DNA of 64,000 bases from Heliocidaris erythrogramma (lineage: Eukaryota > Echinodermata > Echinoidea > Camarodonta > Echinometridae): positions 24,841,152 through 24,905,151 of the forward strand of contig CM046864.1 in assembly GCA_025617745.1 (NCBI GenBank). The letters are read 5' to 3'. The translations under genes were made by a program, and so were the position numbers. Of the stretch, positions 22,235 to 33,616 are shown one piece after another. Under the pieces are notes generated by a model that was not told the origin of the DNA, searched no databases, and saw nothing but the letters and a program-made list of their open reading frames with translations. The stretch's first letter is position 1. Each line of letters starts with the position of its first letter.

Positions 22235-24260
22235 GGGGGCATTATGTTGATTTTATGATTCATTGCTTTTCACCAGGTCTGATCGTGTGTCATACATTTC
22301 GCTTATTCCTGTTTATGTCTGTTTCGTTATTTGCCATAATTAGTTTAAATTTCTCTTCTTCGTTTAGGTTTTGAAAATCAAATAAAATCATGTTAAGTTT
22401 AGAGAACATTCTTAATCTGGGATCATTAAAGTGGGAACATTTCAGTAAGAAGTGCATTTCATCCTCTATGCCTACTTTACAAAGTGGGCATATCCTATCT
22501 ACTTGTGCTAATTTCTTGTAACGACCTTCCGCAATCATTAGGTTACTATTACTTATCCTGATTTTGGTGTATTTCAATATAATGTGGGTTTCTTTAATAT
22601 CGAGCAACAGGTAGTTTTCCAATTTGTAATTGGTTTTTAGGATTTTATATGCTTTCAATTTCGTAGAGTATTCTGTTTCGTTTTCATTAGGCTTAAAGGG
22701 AAATTAACCTCAGCGTATGAATTAGCTTATTTTGAATGGTGTAGTATATGCCTCTTATTTGATACATGCAATTTCATGTAAAAACACAGGATATAGTATT
22801 TTTAGAGGACAAATATATATTAGATAAAGTCACATATTCTGAAATGTAAGTTTAGTTTTATATATTTTTTAAAAGGTCTTAATTTGTTCATAAAAAATAT
22901 ACTTCATAAAAAATATACGTCAAGGACGGAGAATTGACGTCAAGGACGGAGACAATCGTAACAATACCAAAACAAAGCGAGGAATCTGCTTTACAGGATG
23001 GCTATTAGAACTCATGGGTCGTCAATTATCTAGGCCCATGGCCAATAACAATCGTAATACAATCAGAACAAAGCGACGTATCTGTTGTAAAGGTAGGCTA
23101 TTATCAATGCATATGGTACCTAATGATCCGTGTCATGCACAAAATGGCAGCCTCCATGGAAAGACGTAGCAGACAATAGGTGCATCTAGAATATCACGTG
23201 GGGTTAATTGTCCTTTAATTAGGGTGTCTTTCCAGGTTTTTATATATCTATCTATTAATTTGCCGAGTACAGCTTCCCTTAACCTTCTGATAGAAAAAGT
23301 GTTATGATTTTGCCAAATATGTGAAAATCCTAATGAGTTTAAGAAAGATTTGTTTGCAATAATTGGTGTTTATGTTCATGCCTTCAGTGTTAAATTTGCT
23401 TTACTGAGCTTTTGTTGGTGTAATTTATTATGTGTTGCCAACAGCCAACTGCATCTTTCAATGTTGTCAAAGCAAGGGGAAATCGCCCCGTTTCCGCCAA
23501 GACGGCGCTGTTCATCGCCGATCTATTCGATCCTATTAGGATTTATAAAAAAATTACTTGTAAGGCTTCTGGCAGGAAAGTTTTATAACATTTTTCAAGT
23601 TCTTTAGTCTCATTTATCAAATATTTAAGCCTCCATATTTCAGAATTATATAGAATGATAGGTCTTATACAGGTATTTAAGTATTAAGTATGGTATAAAG
23701 CACGTTCGGTCTTTCGGGAATATGTTTCGTAGGCTAAACACAGCCTTTTGGCCTTATTGATTAGATGTTTGATTGCGTGTGTAAATGTGCCCGATGGTAT
23801 GAAGATTATACCTATTTTGTATTCGTTAGTTACTTCTATTTTGGTTTTATCAAATAAAAATACCTTTCTCTTCATCATTCTTCCCGCCTTATTGAAAATC
23901 ATTATCTTTGTCTTTTGCGTGTTAATTTCTAAATTCTACTTTTCACAATATTCATTTGAATGGTTCAGTGCTATTTGAAGCCCACACTCTTTTTCAGATA
24001 CGATAACAAGATCATCAGCATACATAAGGCATGAAATTTTTCTCATGAACCTAATGTCACAGGATTGCAATGAATCTACAATATCGTTCACGTTCACATA
24101 CAGAGAGAAGAGGGTCGGGCTTAGTACACACCCTTGTCTTACTCCAACCGAAGACTGTGGGGAGAGAAGGGGTAATTTTGTTTTGGACTTTAATAGAGAA
24201 TCGTATATCTTTATACATATTTTCAATTTTCAGATTTTATGGGGTCCAGTTTTCCTCCAT
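22235..24260 (-). mobile_element. LINE-B remnant 2, RT core to C-terminus (broken)
   Basis: Minus strand, from 24226 down. The RT palm has GVRQGCVLSPTLFSLYVN and the catalytic YADDLVIVSE, followed by a segment (23902-23684) reading MIFNKAGRMMKRKVFLFDKT and on to an AIKHLINKAK thumb-like region, then the C-terminal domain with zinc knuckle CPLCKVGIEDEMHFLLKC (22658-22290). A TTAA element (22697-23214) sits in the middle and several frameshifts are present. GVRQGCVLSP with YADD places it among LINEs related to LINE-A rather than CR1/L2. The upstream endonuclease is missing: homology stops near 24260. Confidence 0.8.
22697..23214. mobile_element. TTAA-flanked MITE, 518 bp (family T1, copy 1)
   Basis: Flanked by TTAA (22693-22696, 23215-23218). 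The left end AGGGAAATTAACC and the right end, reverse-complemented, AGGACAATTAACC match at 11 of 13 positions. The internal sequence equals that of 32971-33616 apart from a deletion of about 128 bp after CACAGGATATAG. It includes GACGTCAAGGACGGAGA in tandem. There is no transposase. TTAA targets are used by piggyBac-type and some other transposases; the family is not established. Confidence 0.8.
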
Positions 24261-24551
24261 AATTCTCTGACAAGCAACAACAACAACAACAAACGTTCTA
24301 AAATGAAGGGGGCACAATGTATACTAGTCTATCAAAAAGGAGTGGGGGCACGGGCCGGGATTGCCCCCCACCCTAAATCCGCCACTGATAGAGAGGACCT
24401 TTTACAAAGCATTTTTCATAAACCCGATAATCTTTCTTTTTTGGGGTCAAATGTGTCGGGCGGGAGGAGTTTGCCCCCCCCCCCCCCCCCCCCTCCCCGG
24501 GTACCCTAGTGTTCCTTCACATTCTACCTATCAAGTAAGACCGCCGCCGCA
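24261..24551. repeat. Dispersed 'gggcacaatgtat' repeat and C20 run
   Basis: Another copy of the dispersed repeat (CTCTGACAAGCAACAACAAC, GGGGGCACAATGTATAC, CCTAAATCCGCCACTG) is followed by a C20 run at 24474-24493. No coding signal. Confidence 0.5.
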
Positions 24552-27133
24552 CAGTGGGCCAGGTGTGAGCAAAAGTGCGCCAAAATAGGGATTTGGTCAA
24601 TGAAACAGAATTATTTTTTTTCACGTTCTAAGCAAAGATTACAACGTGTAGAACACTTCTGAGCAGTATTTCTTCTTGAAATTAATTTTAAGTGGGTCAT
24701 TTTTATTCAAAAAGACCCAAATCTCTGATTATTTGTTATGCATTGTGTAAAATGCAATACTACGTTTTATTAAAGGTTTTTGCCAAACGGGTTGTTTAAT
24801 GCACTTCAAATTGAACATGCTTATTCCAGAATAGTGATTTTAAATAATGATAGAGTTTACAGACGAACTCTTATTCCTCTCGAAAGTAATTTTGGATGAA
24901 ACACAAAATATTGGGGGGAAAAGATGGTCAACATTTCTGTCAATTTCCGCGCTGAAAATATCATGGTCGCCTTTCTCATCGTTCATGCTTTACACTGATA
25001 CCAAATTTGCCTGCTACTTTTTGCAACTTTTTGAGTAAGAACTAATTTTCCACCCGCATGTTCGCCTCTTTTTTTCGCCTAAATCGTCCATGCGATAGAA
25101 GCGCGCCATGTGTTCATGAAAATGCGCGGGCAATGCACACACAGCAAATAATAAAAGTTAAAATAATGCTTTTTGACATGAATACCGAAAGAAGCTTTAA
25201 TAGTCTTCTGACCCTTTTTAGATGATGGGACATGTCAGAAAACAGCTTATATCTGGATTGCATTTTAATCTTTAGTCCAGTCTTCAGTGGTAGAACCCTC
25301 GTCGGTCAAGAAGAAATTTCCAAGTTTCCTCAATGAAGTTCGACAACAAAAAAGTGGAGGGAAACATAACAGAAAACGAAAACTGAGATATAAAAAGAAA
25401 ATATAGAGAGAGATAATGAAAAGAGAAGGGCGACTGGGGTGGCATGTTCATCACAATCTGTGGATAGGATTTAAATGTTTACATCAAGCGGGTGAAATGA
25501 CTACCACTACTGCCTAAATTGATTTGGTTTCTTTTTTCAAACATCGCAGTTTTATTTTGATGCCAAAGATGTTCAGTGGTTTTCAGTATTCTAAGGCATG
25601 CTCAATTTTTACAATGTTTATATCCCGAGGAAATTGTTCTATTCTTCGTTTAAGGTAAGACTTATCCTGTTATTATTAATAACCTTTAAGTGTAGATTAG
25701 TTCAGGTTTGTGATATTGCTAATTTGCTATATAAATAGAATAGGCTTCTGTTATGATGTAGGGTAAGATGGAGATCTGATATTAGTTTCCAATGTCCGTA
25801 AATGCTCCTATTTCGTATAAATAAACAATTGCTTGCTTCCAAGCCAGAATTCTTTAAACGACCCACCCTTCTCTTCTTTGAAAAATGCGCTGGGCTTTAG
25901 AGAATTTGTTTCTTTCCTTCAATAAATGAAGTCCAAAAGGCAAGATTTAGCTCGGCTTTTGAGTGCATTATTTATTTTTTTTCATCTATCTACACGTATC
26001 CCATCCATCTATCTATCTATATATCCATCTATCTTTTCATACACGCATCCCTCTATCTATCTATCCGTCTATTTATCTATCTACGTGTATTCCTCTACCT
26101 GTATATCTTTATAAAAATATATTTTTATATTATAAGCATGTTTCTTATTAGTATTTAGTTTTTAATTTATTTTTAATTAGTATAGACCTATATGTACATT
26201 TTTCCTCTACTATTCGATTTTTTTCAATGCTTTGGAACTATTTAGTTAGGACATATAGACCCATTGTTGAGAGGGCGCGATTAATGACTGCCATGTAGTT
26301 TAAAATTCATACCGGTTGTTTATAATTAATATAATTTTGAAACCTTTGGAGAAAGTATGAATTGTATCATAGTTTGTCCAACACCAAAACCAAGCTCTCA
26401 AAATGTTCTCTTTCTTTTTTTTACAGACCCAACATTCTGAGTAATTCACAATGGCTTCAGGAAGCTTTTCGAAATGATTCACTCTTCTGACAGTATAAAA
26501 AATAGGGCAAAAGGACTTAAAATATGCATGGACTTTAACAGTCAGTATTATGATTTTGATAACTCTATAATACCTACAGAATTACTTTTTAGTGATACAG
26601 GTACGTTTCTCTTTTGCAAAGTTATCAAGGCTACAAAGGGCGCTCTTTAATTTTCAGAAACTTCATTTAATAACTCATTTTTCAGTTAGCTGAATATTAT
26701 TACTTTATTAGTATATGCATTATAAAAGTTTACTTTCAAGTAATGACATCATACATTGCAATACATTGCAAATTTCTCATTATTATAAATATTTTCCAGT
26801 AGGCCCCCCCCCCCCCTTTAAGTCACTCTTACGTACCATATGCCTGAGCTTTAAGTTAACACCGTTTTCACTTGTTGATGTACAAGCGTAGAGATCACAT
26901 TATCAATTTTCTGAAGTAAAATAATCATTGTAATACGAGAAATATGTTATTTTCCACTGGATCTTGGCAGCCAATCAGAAAGCGGTATTTTAATGACGTC
27001 ATATGTATTCAAAAATAGTTTCATTGGATTCTACGGGTCTGAATACCCATAGACCCATCATCTAAGTTTAAATTTTAAGTAAAACTCAGTAAATATGAAT
27101 TTCGGCGCACTTTGGAGCCATTCTGGCCCACTG
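24552..27133. mobile_element. 2.6-kb block bounded by 30-nt inverted termini
   Basis: The left end CAGTGGGCCAGGTGTGAGC and onward aligns without gaps to the reverse complement of the right end (CAGTGGGCCAGAATGGCTC): 11 identical bases, a variable middle, then AAAGTGCGCC, 23 of 30 positions in total. Between them lie only A/T-rich DNA, a TCTA-type microsatellite (25980-26100) and a C13 run (26804-26816); no transposase frame is left. It would be a non-autonomous or gutted DNA transposon. A target duplication was not found, so the boundary claim rests on the termini alone. Confidence 0.5.
25980..26110. repeat. Imperfect (TCTA/TCCA)n microsatellite
   Basis: Interrupted tetranucleotide repeats of CTAT, CCATCTAT and similar. 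Both overlapping open frames here (25926-26114, 25963-26151) are products of this repeat and are not genes. Confidence 0.75.
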
Positions 27134-27819
27134 TTCGCCGGTGCCCCTGGCTCAATGGTGGGACCACAGAGGAGGAGGAGGAGGAGGTTTGAAGTTGAGT
27201 TTGAACATTGTTTTTCACAGTTTGTTTATTATAAACCTTTCTCATTGGCCAGGAGATAGCTAAGTATCTCTATTGCACTATTGTACCACAAGGAACTCAT
27301 AAAATTCCAGTAAGTTCGATCCTCTTTTGTCTCTTGTGCCTGAAATTTGCGTATTGCCCCACGTATTGACATTTGAGTAGGCATGGATTCCTCCAACTCG
27401 TTTGCTGTACTGAAGGATGAGGCACGTGATATGGAGACTGAAGTGTCCTTCAAGACAGAAATAGCGGAGGCTATCGAGCAAGCGGTTGCTACTCAGCCAC
27501 TGAAGGATGATAAGTCTGCGGCTGAGAACATTAGTTCTACTGTCGATCAGGTAAAGACAGCAGCGGTAACGGCAGCATTAAAGGACACTGTGAAAAGTGT
27601 CATGGACGGTCTGAAGAAGAGGTTTGAGAGCCTTGAAAGAGTTCAATGCGAGACCAATAAGAACAGGTTCGCCATTGATCGGCTGGAGCAGTACTCCAGG
27701 AAGGAGTCCATCAGGATTCATGGATGCGATCTGGATGCAGGGCAATCCACCAATGATGCTGTAATAAAGCTGGCTGGTGCTATGGGAGTTACCATCACCC
27801 CAAGTGATATTAGCAATAG

Positions 27820-29660
27820 TGAAGTTTGTTTTAGATGAATTAAATAAGTTGAAAATATCAAAAAGTACCGGGCTTGACTTGGTACCTGCCAGATTTTTGA
27901 AGGATGGAGCTAAATATTTGTATAAACCTTTAACTTACATTATTAACTTATCTATCTCAACTTCCACCTTCCCTGATGAAATGAAAATTGCAAAAGTAAC
28001 ACCCCTTTATAAAAAGAAAGATAAAACTAATATACGAATTTCAATCTGGTTTTAGAAATGGTTATTCCACTGAAACTTGTCTTATTCACCTGTTAGATTT
28101 TGTCAGGAACGAAATTTCCCAAGGACGTTTTGTCGGGATGGTTCTTCTTGACTTGCAAAAAGCCTTCGATACCGTTAACCATAATATACTGTTAAGTAAA
28201 TTAGAAGTAATGGGTTTAAATTCTGCATGTGTGCAATGGTTTAGGTCTTACTTGACCAATCGTCATCAAGTTGTCTCGTTGCAAAATGTACTCTCCGATT
28301 CTATGCCCATAAGATGCGGAGTTCCCCAGGGGAGCATATTAGGTCCTATTCTTTTCATGTGCTACATTAATGATATGTGTGTATGTGTCAACGACAGTAA
28401 ATTACTTTTATATGCGGATGATAGTGTGTTACTATATTCTGGTACTGATCCTAAGTTGATCGGGGAAAAACTTAGCTTAGAATTATCAAACTGTGTTAAT
28501 TGGATGACAGCAAATAAGCTTAGCTTACATATTGGTAAAACCGAAAGTATTTTGTTTTGTTCGCGGGGTAGGCTGAAGTATACTGATGATTTCAATATAA
28601 GTTATAACAATCAACTCATTAAGAGACAGGATTCTGTGAAGTATTTAGGACTAAATATAGCTAGTGATCTTTCTTGCTCAAGTTTGGTTGACGGTATTGT
28701 CAAAAAAGCTAATGCTCGTCTAAAATTCTTGTACCGTTATCAAAATTGCATGAACTTAAAATCAAGACGCATTTTAAGTTCATGCAATTTTAATTCCTTA
28801 ATACAATGTTTATTTGATTATGCTAATGCGGCATGGTACTGCAGTCTAGGCAAGGTGGATCAAAACAAGTTAAAAATAATTCAAAATAAGATTGTAAGAT
28901 TTATCAATTACTTACCACCAAGAACACACATTGGGAAGAATGAACTTGAAACAGCTGGTCTTCTTCATGTAAACCTTAGATCACAACAACTTTTAATTCA
29001 CCATGTACATAAGATTTTTTACTCTAATGCAGATCACTATATTTCGAATAACTTTACTCGCTCTTCAAGTGTTCATGGGCATGACACTAGAAATAGTCAA
29101 TTTAATTTCGTAGTGCCTAAGCGGAAAGGTAAAATTGGAAATTCCTTTTATTTTAACGGTATTCTTTTCTGGAATTCCCTTCCAAATCATGTTAAGTCAG
29201 TTAAGAATTTTTTACATTTCAAAAGGGTATTGAAGCATCATCTGAAAAATGTGTCTACTCCATAACTATATTTGTCCTCTCCTTTTTGTAGCTCAGATGG
29301 TTTTTTCCTATATAATATGACTTATGTAACCAACGTTTATTATCGATAGTTTCATTATGATCTTCTGTATATAGTTTTTTTTCCGTTGAGTAAGTCTTGT
29401 TTTCACATTTATGTAATCTTCGCCTACTTTATAAAAATGTTATGTTTTATTTTGCTACTTTAGTACATTCTTATTACTTGTCGTACGTGTACGATAGTCT
29501 TGTAGCCGTACTAATGTGTTTTCTTAGTGTATTTTTAATCAGTTATTTAGGTAAGGACCCCATTGGAAATAAGCCATTTCGGCTTTCATGGGCTATCCTG
29601 TTATGGTACCGGGTTATCTTTGTATTGCAGTATACCTGACGAATAAAATCAAATCAAATC
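27820..29660 (+). mobile_element. CR1/L2-like LINE inserted in LINE-A ORF1
   Basis: 5'-truncated. It starts in the pre-RT region (KFVLDELNKLKISKSTGLDL), loses about 40 codons with a frameshift near 28030, and is then open from 28033 to 29265: LLDLQKAFDTVNHNILL, GVPQGSILGPILFMCYIND, catalytic YADD, the KYLGLNI segment and the C-terminal NGILFWNSLPNHVK signature. The RT catalytic residues are therefore present in an intact 375-codon frame, but there is no endonuclease or ORF1. The 3' end carries a (AAATC)n tail at 29646-29660 instead of poly-A, as expected for this group. A perfect 21-bp inverted repeat lies inside the ORF at 28742-28791. Confidence 0.85.
28742..28791. repeat. Perfect 21-bp inverted repeat inside the RT frame
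   Basis: AAAATTGCATGAACTTAAAAT (28742-28762) and its exact reverse complement (28771-28791) flank an 8-nt loop. The frame stays open across it, but the encoded residues (QNCMNLK..SCNFNS) interrupt the usual spacing between LKFLYRYQ and LIQC. Confidence 0.9.
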
Positions 29661-31450
29661 CGAAATCCGTTGATGAAAGCGGTCAAAAAAGATACATCTG
29701 TGAAGTCGTGCTGGTCCGCAGATGGTAGGATACACTGCAAGCAGACTGTGGACGACAAAGAGGTCAAAGTCATCATTGACTCTCCTGACGACCTTTGGAA
29801 GCTGGGCTGGGATGAGAAAAAAGTAGTGGACCTTGGGTTGTACCCAAAATACTAGGACGGAATCGGCCCCATCGAACCCTCATCTATTAAAGTTGTTAGT
29901 ATTAATGTATGTGGTTTGAGAAGTAAAGTTCGTCTCGGTATTCTTGAAAAGTTTATAGATGGTTCTGATGTTATATGTTTATCTGAAACTAAATGTAATC
30001 AAATTGATGTAGCTGTATTTCCTGGTTTTGAATGTTTTGTCATGCCTAGTAAAAACGTAATACACAAATATGGTGGTGCTCATGGCATCTGTGTCTATGT
30101 TAAGTGTGGTCTTGCTGATCTTGTAGAAGTTTTACATGACTCTAAATCTGAATTTGTCTTTTGGTTGAAATTTAGAGAAAGTTTGTTGTGTACCTCGTTT
30201 ATTCTAGGTGCAGTTTACATTCCAGGTGAAGGTTCGCCATACCATCATAATGAGATTTTTGACCATATTGCTGAAGACCTGATTAACTTTAAAGTAACCT
30301 ATAATATTCCTGTCATGTTATGTGGAGATTTTAATTCAAGAACTGGGGTGCTAGATGATTTTATAGACATTGAGGAAGTTGTTGCTCTTGAAGGTGGTAT
30401 TGAACTATCTACCCAAAATTCATTTAGTGCTAGAGCGGAGTTAAATGAAATTGGAATTAAAACGGAACGTTTTAGTAGGGATCGTCACGTTAACAATAAT
30501 GGATATAACTTGTTGGAGATTTGTAAAAACTTTGATATTAAAATAGTAAATGGTAGGTTCGGGAATGATTCCGAGATAGGAGAATTTACATGCCAAAATT
30601 CAAAGGGTTCTAGCGTAGTTGATTATATACTTTTGTCTTCAATGTTGATGCCGAATATTACTGACTTCAATGTTGATCCTCTTGATAAATGTCTGTCAGA
30701 TGCTCATGGTTCGATTTCAGTGCAGTTAAGTTTTCCTTCAACTGGTCAGGCAAGGCCAACCTTACCAACTGTAGATGATTCTCATGTAAATGTTGATAGA
30801 TGTAAGGAATCTAAGTATGAACCATTAAAGTCTCATTGGAAAAAGGAGTTACAAATTGACTACGAAAATGCATATAGTGCCACTAATTTGGTGAGTCTGA
30901 ATGACAAGCTAGATTCTTTAGACACTGTAAACTTAAGTCAGGCTGATTTAGATGGTGTGATTGATGAATTGAATAATTTGTTTATTGAACCTGCAAAAAC
31001 TATTGGTGTTTGTAAGTCAGCACCCAAGTCTAGTAAGCGTGTCAAGCATGGTGCAAATGCTGGTACCTCTAATGATAAACCCTGGTTTAACAAGGCTTGT
31101 GAGGTTCAAAGAAAAGAGTATTTCAAAGTTAAACGTCGGTTAAAGAATGTGAAAACTGATGAAGCTAAAATGGAATTGCAAGTAAAATCAAGGGCTTACA
31201 AACGATTCATAAGGAGAACTCTGAGAAGTTACAATAAAAATTTGCACGAAACTCTGCGTGAATCAAAAAGTACTAATCCTAAGAAGTATTGGGACATCCT
31301 CAGTAATGCTTGTAAACCAGTCGAGAAACAAGGTAATATATCCCTGGATATGTTTATGGAACACTTTAAAAAATTAAGTACAAAGCCAGTAACTTTAGAT
31401 GACACTGAAGGAAATCAATTTGATCCTACAACAATAAATCACTCTCTTAA

Positions 31451-32382
31451 AGTAGAACACTCAAGAAAATCACAAATATGGCAATTAATGTATCACTAGA
31501 AATTGGGAAGCTTACAGATGGCAATCGTATAAGTTTTATGTCAACTGCGTATATGATGATTATAAAAACAACATAAATAAAAGCTCTTCTCAGCATGTGG
31601 AATATCCGAGGATTCGCCAGAAATATAGGGATGTTTTGATGTCGTCATACGAGGGATCGATCCTGCTTAAGCAGACGACGTCCTATAATGAATGAACGTA
31701 ATTGCAATGCAATTATTTATCAAATTATAAAGAGTTTGGTACATTTAAACATGACCTTATTTCACACCATTCTAAAAGGGAAAGTGAACTGATCCTGATA
31801 ACTAAAACCGTTTGATTGTAAATACACAGGAGAAGGGTCAATGATCAATGAAATAAACCCCATTTTCAAATTGAAAAGCCCTGCGAATAATAGCTGGATG
31901 GTAGTCGTTCCCTCTTGAAACGCCGAACATGCCGCGGTGCAAGCAGCTGAAAATACAATGGCGTCTTATTTTGTTTACAAGTGACTGATTCCTTTATTTT
32001 TTTAACGCTGCATTTTTCATCAAAATAATACCATACACGAAGTTAAGAGTGAGGCAACAGACTAACATTAAGACTGACGCTAGTCAAGTAAGAGAAATAA
32101 GTGAAGAGGAGATGACAAAACAGGCACTGAAAAATGTGTATAATGTTATGGGACATCGTCTGCTTAGACAGGACTCGCCCCTCTTGTGTCGTCACACATC
32201 TCAGCAGCGTTCAAGGAGCTTTTCAGCTGCTATATCGGGGGCTGTATTTTACCGTTTTATAATTGATAATAATCATTAATTCAAATGTTTCCAAGCTTTA
32301 AATTTGGATAACCTTGTTTAATTTGTGCCATCTATGCAATAATAAGTATTAAGCCAATATTTAAAATCATTAGTGTTCTACT
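31451..32382. mobile_element. TTAA-flanked element T2 carrying a host-gene fragment
   Basis: 932 bp between TTAA duplications (31447-31450, 32383-32386), with inverted ends AGTAGAACACT. Removing the element plus one TTAA restores the LINE frame (INHS then LNEDINREF). On the minus strand, 32360-32266 and 32025-31865 match intron 1 and exon 2 of the predicted secreted-protein gene (4190-4455), including the TTTTCAG acceptor. The exon copy has lost one base and its donor GT is AT, so it is not functional. A block of about 240 bp (32025-32265) interrupts the intron match. Part of it (about 32138-32195) resembles the reverse complement of 31636-31690. No transposase is present. Confidence 0.75.
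31865..32025 (-). pseudogene. Captured copy of exon 2 with intron 1 flank
   Basis: Antisense to LINE-A, within element T2. After the acceptor it reads AACTAACSAFQEGTTTI in the original phase, close to CTGACSAFQEGTNTI of the gene. Then a one-base deletion shifts the frame. Homology to the gene stops just after CATTGATCATT, about 20 nt into intron 2. It keeps intron sequence, so the capture was from DNA and not from spliced RNA. Confidence 0.7.
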
Positions 32383-32970
32383 TTAATGAAGATATTAATC
32401 GAGAGTTTAGTTTTGAGGAAGTCATGAAGATGATCAAGCACTTACGTAATAACAAAGCTTGTGGAATAGACAATGTCGTTAATGAGTATATGAAGAATTG
32501 CCCCAAGGTAATGGTGTTTGTTTTAGTCAAAGTTTTTAATGTTGTGTTACTATCAGGAGTAGTTCCTTCTGTTTGGAGTTTGGGAATGATTAAACCACTG
32601 TATAAAAAGAAGGGGTCACTGGATGACCCTGATAACTACAGGGGCATCACTCTTTTGAGTTGTGTGGGTAAACTATTCACTGCATGTATCAATACTAGGC
32701 TTACCCATTATCTTGAATGTGCTGGAATTTTAGGCGATGAACAAGCAGGCTTCCGCGAAAACTACAGTACTCTAGATCATATATTTACACTCCATGGTTT
32801 GATTGACTTGTATTTGCATCGTCGCAACTGTGGAAACTATATGTGAATACAACCAAGACAAAAGTTGTTATTTTTTCAAGGGGTCGTGTTCGCAGATACC
32901 CAACGTTTATGTTCGGTAACAATTCACTTGATGTCGTTGATGACTATATTTACCTTGGTACAACATTTAA

Positions 32971-33616
32971 AGGGAAATTAACCTCAGCGTATGAATTAGC
33001 TTATTTTGAATGGTGTAGTATATGCCTCTTATTTGATACATGCAATTTCATGTAAAAACACAGGATATAGATATAAATCACTATTTTCCAGCCAAGTTAT
33101 CGTCTGCTAGCAATAATAAGGGGGCTGCCATTACTTTATGTGTACACGAACATATTTTTCATCCCAAGTAAAATTTCCTTCATCGTTAACTTGTAATTGA
33201 TTTTTAGAGGACAAATATATATTAGATAAAGTCACATATTCTGAAATGTAAGTTTAGTTTTATATATTTTTTAAAAGGTCTTAATTTGTTCATAAAAAAT
33301 ATACTTCATAAAAAATATACGTCAAGGACGGAGAATTGACGTCAAGGACGGAGACAATCGTAACAATACCAAAACAAAGCGAGGAATCTGCTTTACAGGA
33401 TGGCTATTAGAACTCATGGGTCGTCAATTATCTAGGCCCATGGCCAATAACAATCGTAATACAATCAGAACAAAGCGACGTATCTGTTGTAAAGGTAGGC
33501 TATTATCAATGCATATGGTACCTAATGATCCGTGTCATGCACAAAATGGCAGCCTCCATGGAAAGACGTAGCAGACAATAGGTGCATCTAGAATATCACG
33601 TGGGGTTACTTGTCCT
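32971..33616. mobile_element. TTAA-flanked MITE, 646 bp (family T1, copy 2)
   Basis: TTAA at 32967-32970 and 33617-33620. The left terminus AGGGAAATTAACC and the right terminus in reverse AGGACAAGTAACC are imperfect inverted repeats. Removing it with one TTAA joins YLGTTF to NYNGSFNKAI in a single frame. This copy is the longer one and keeps 128 bp missing from 22697-23214. The two copies sit at different places in two related LINEs, so they are independent insertions. Confidence 0.85.

Larger units (their letters stand above)
19555..23440. repeat. Segmental duplication copy 2, expanded by insertions
   Basis: Direct partner of 12415-14826. Up to about 21180 it is collinear with copy 1, except for a shorter AT microsatellite and a small local duplication (20440-20480 against 20520-20565). 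It then contains two foldback MITEs and a duplicated sub-block (from 21033 and again from 21751, period 718 bp) before rejoining the LINE-B sequence at about 22235. Confidence 0.75.
27383..29855 (+). mobile_element. LINE-A ORF1, interrupted by a CR1-like LINE
   Basis: The N-terminal part is at 27383-27819: an acidic and Lys-rich region, then a coiled-coil-like stretch leading into NKNRFAIDRLEQYSRKESIR, the hallmark EQYSR..S.RI motif of LINE ORF1 proteins that bind element RNA. The C-terminal part resumes after the inserted CR1 at about 29658 and reads VKKDTSVKSCWSADGRIHC to DLGLYPKY, TAG 29853-29855. The middle (the section after DIS) is missing, so the insertion came with a deletion. A (GGA)n run at 27169-27187 lies upstream. 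Probable role: nucleic-acid chaperone of the LINE particle. Non-functional here. Confidence 0.7.

Noticed and set aside
31636..31700. Possible further exon on the minus strand of element T2 (after ATTATAG)
   Set aside because: A similar sequence occurs inverted at 32138-32195 in the same element, so it is probably an internal repeat of the transposon.
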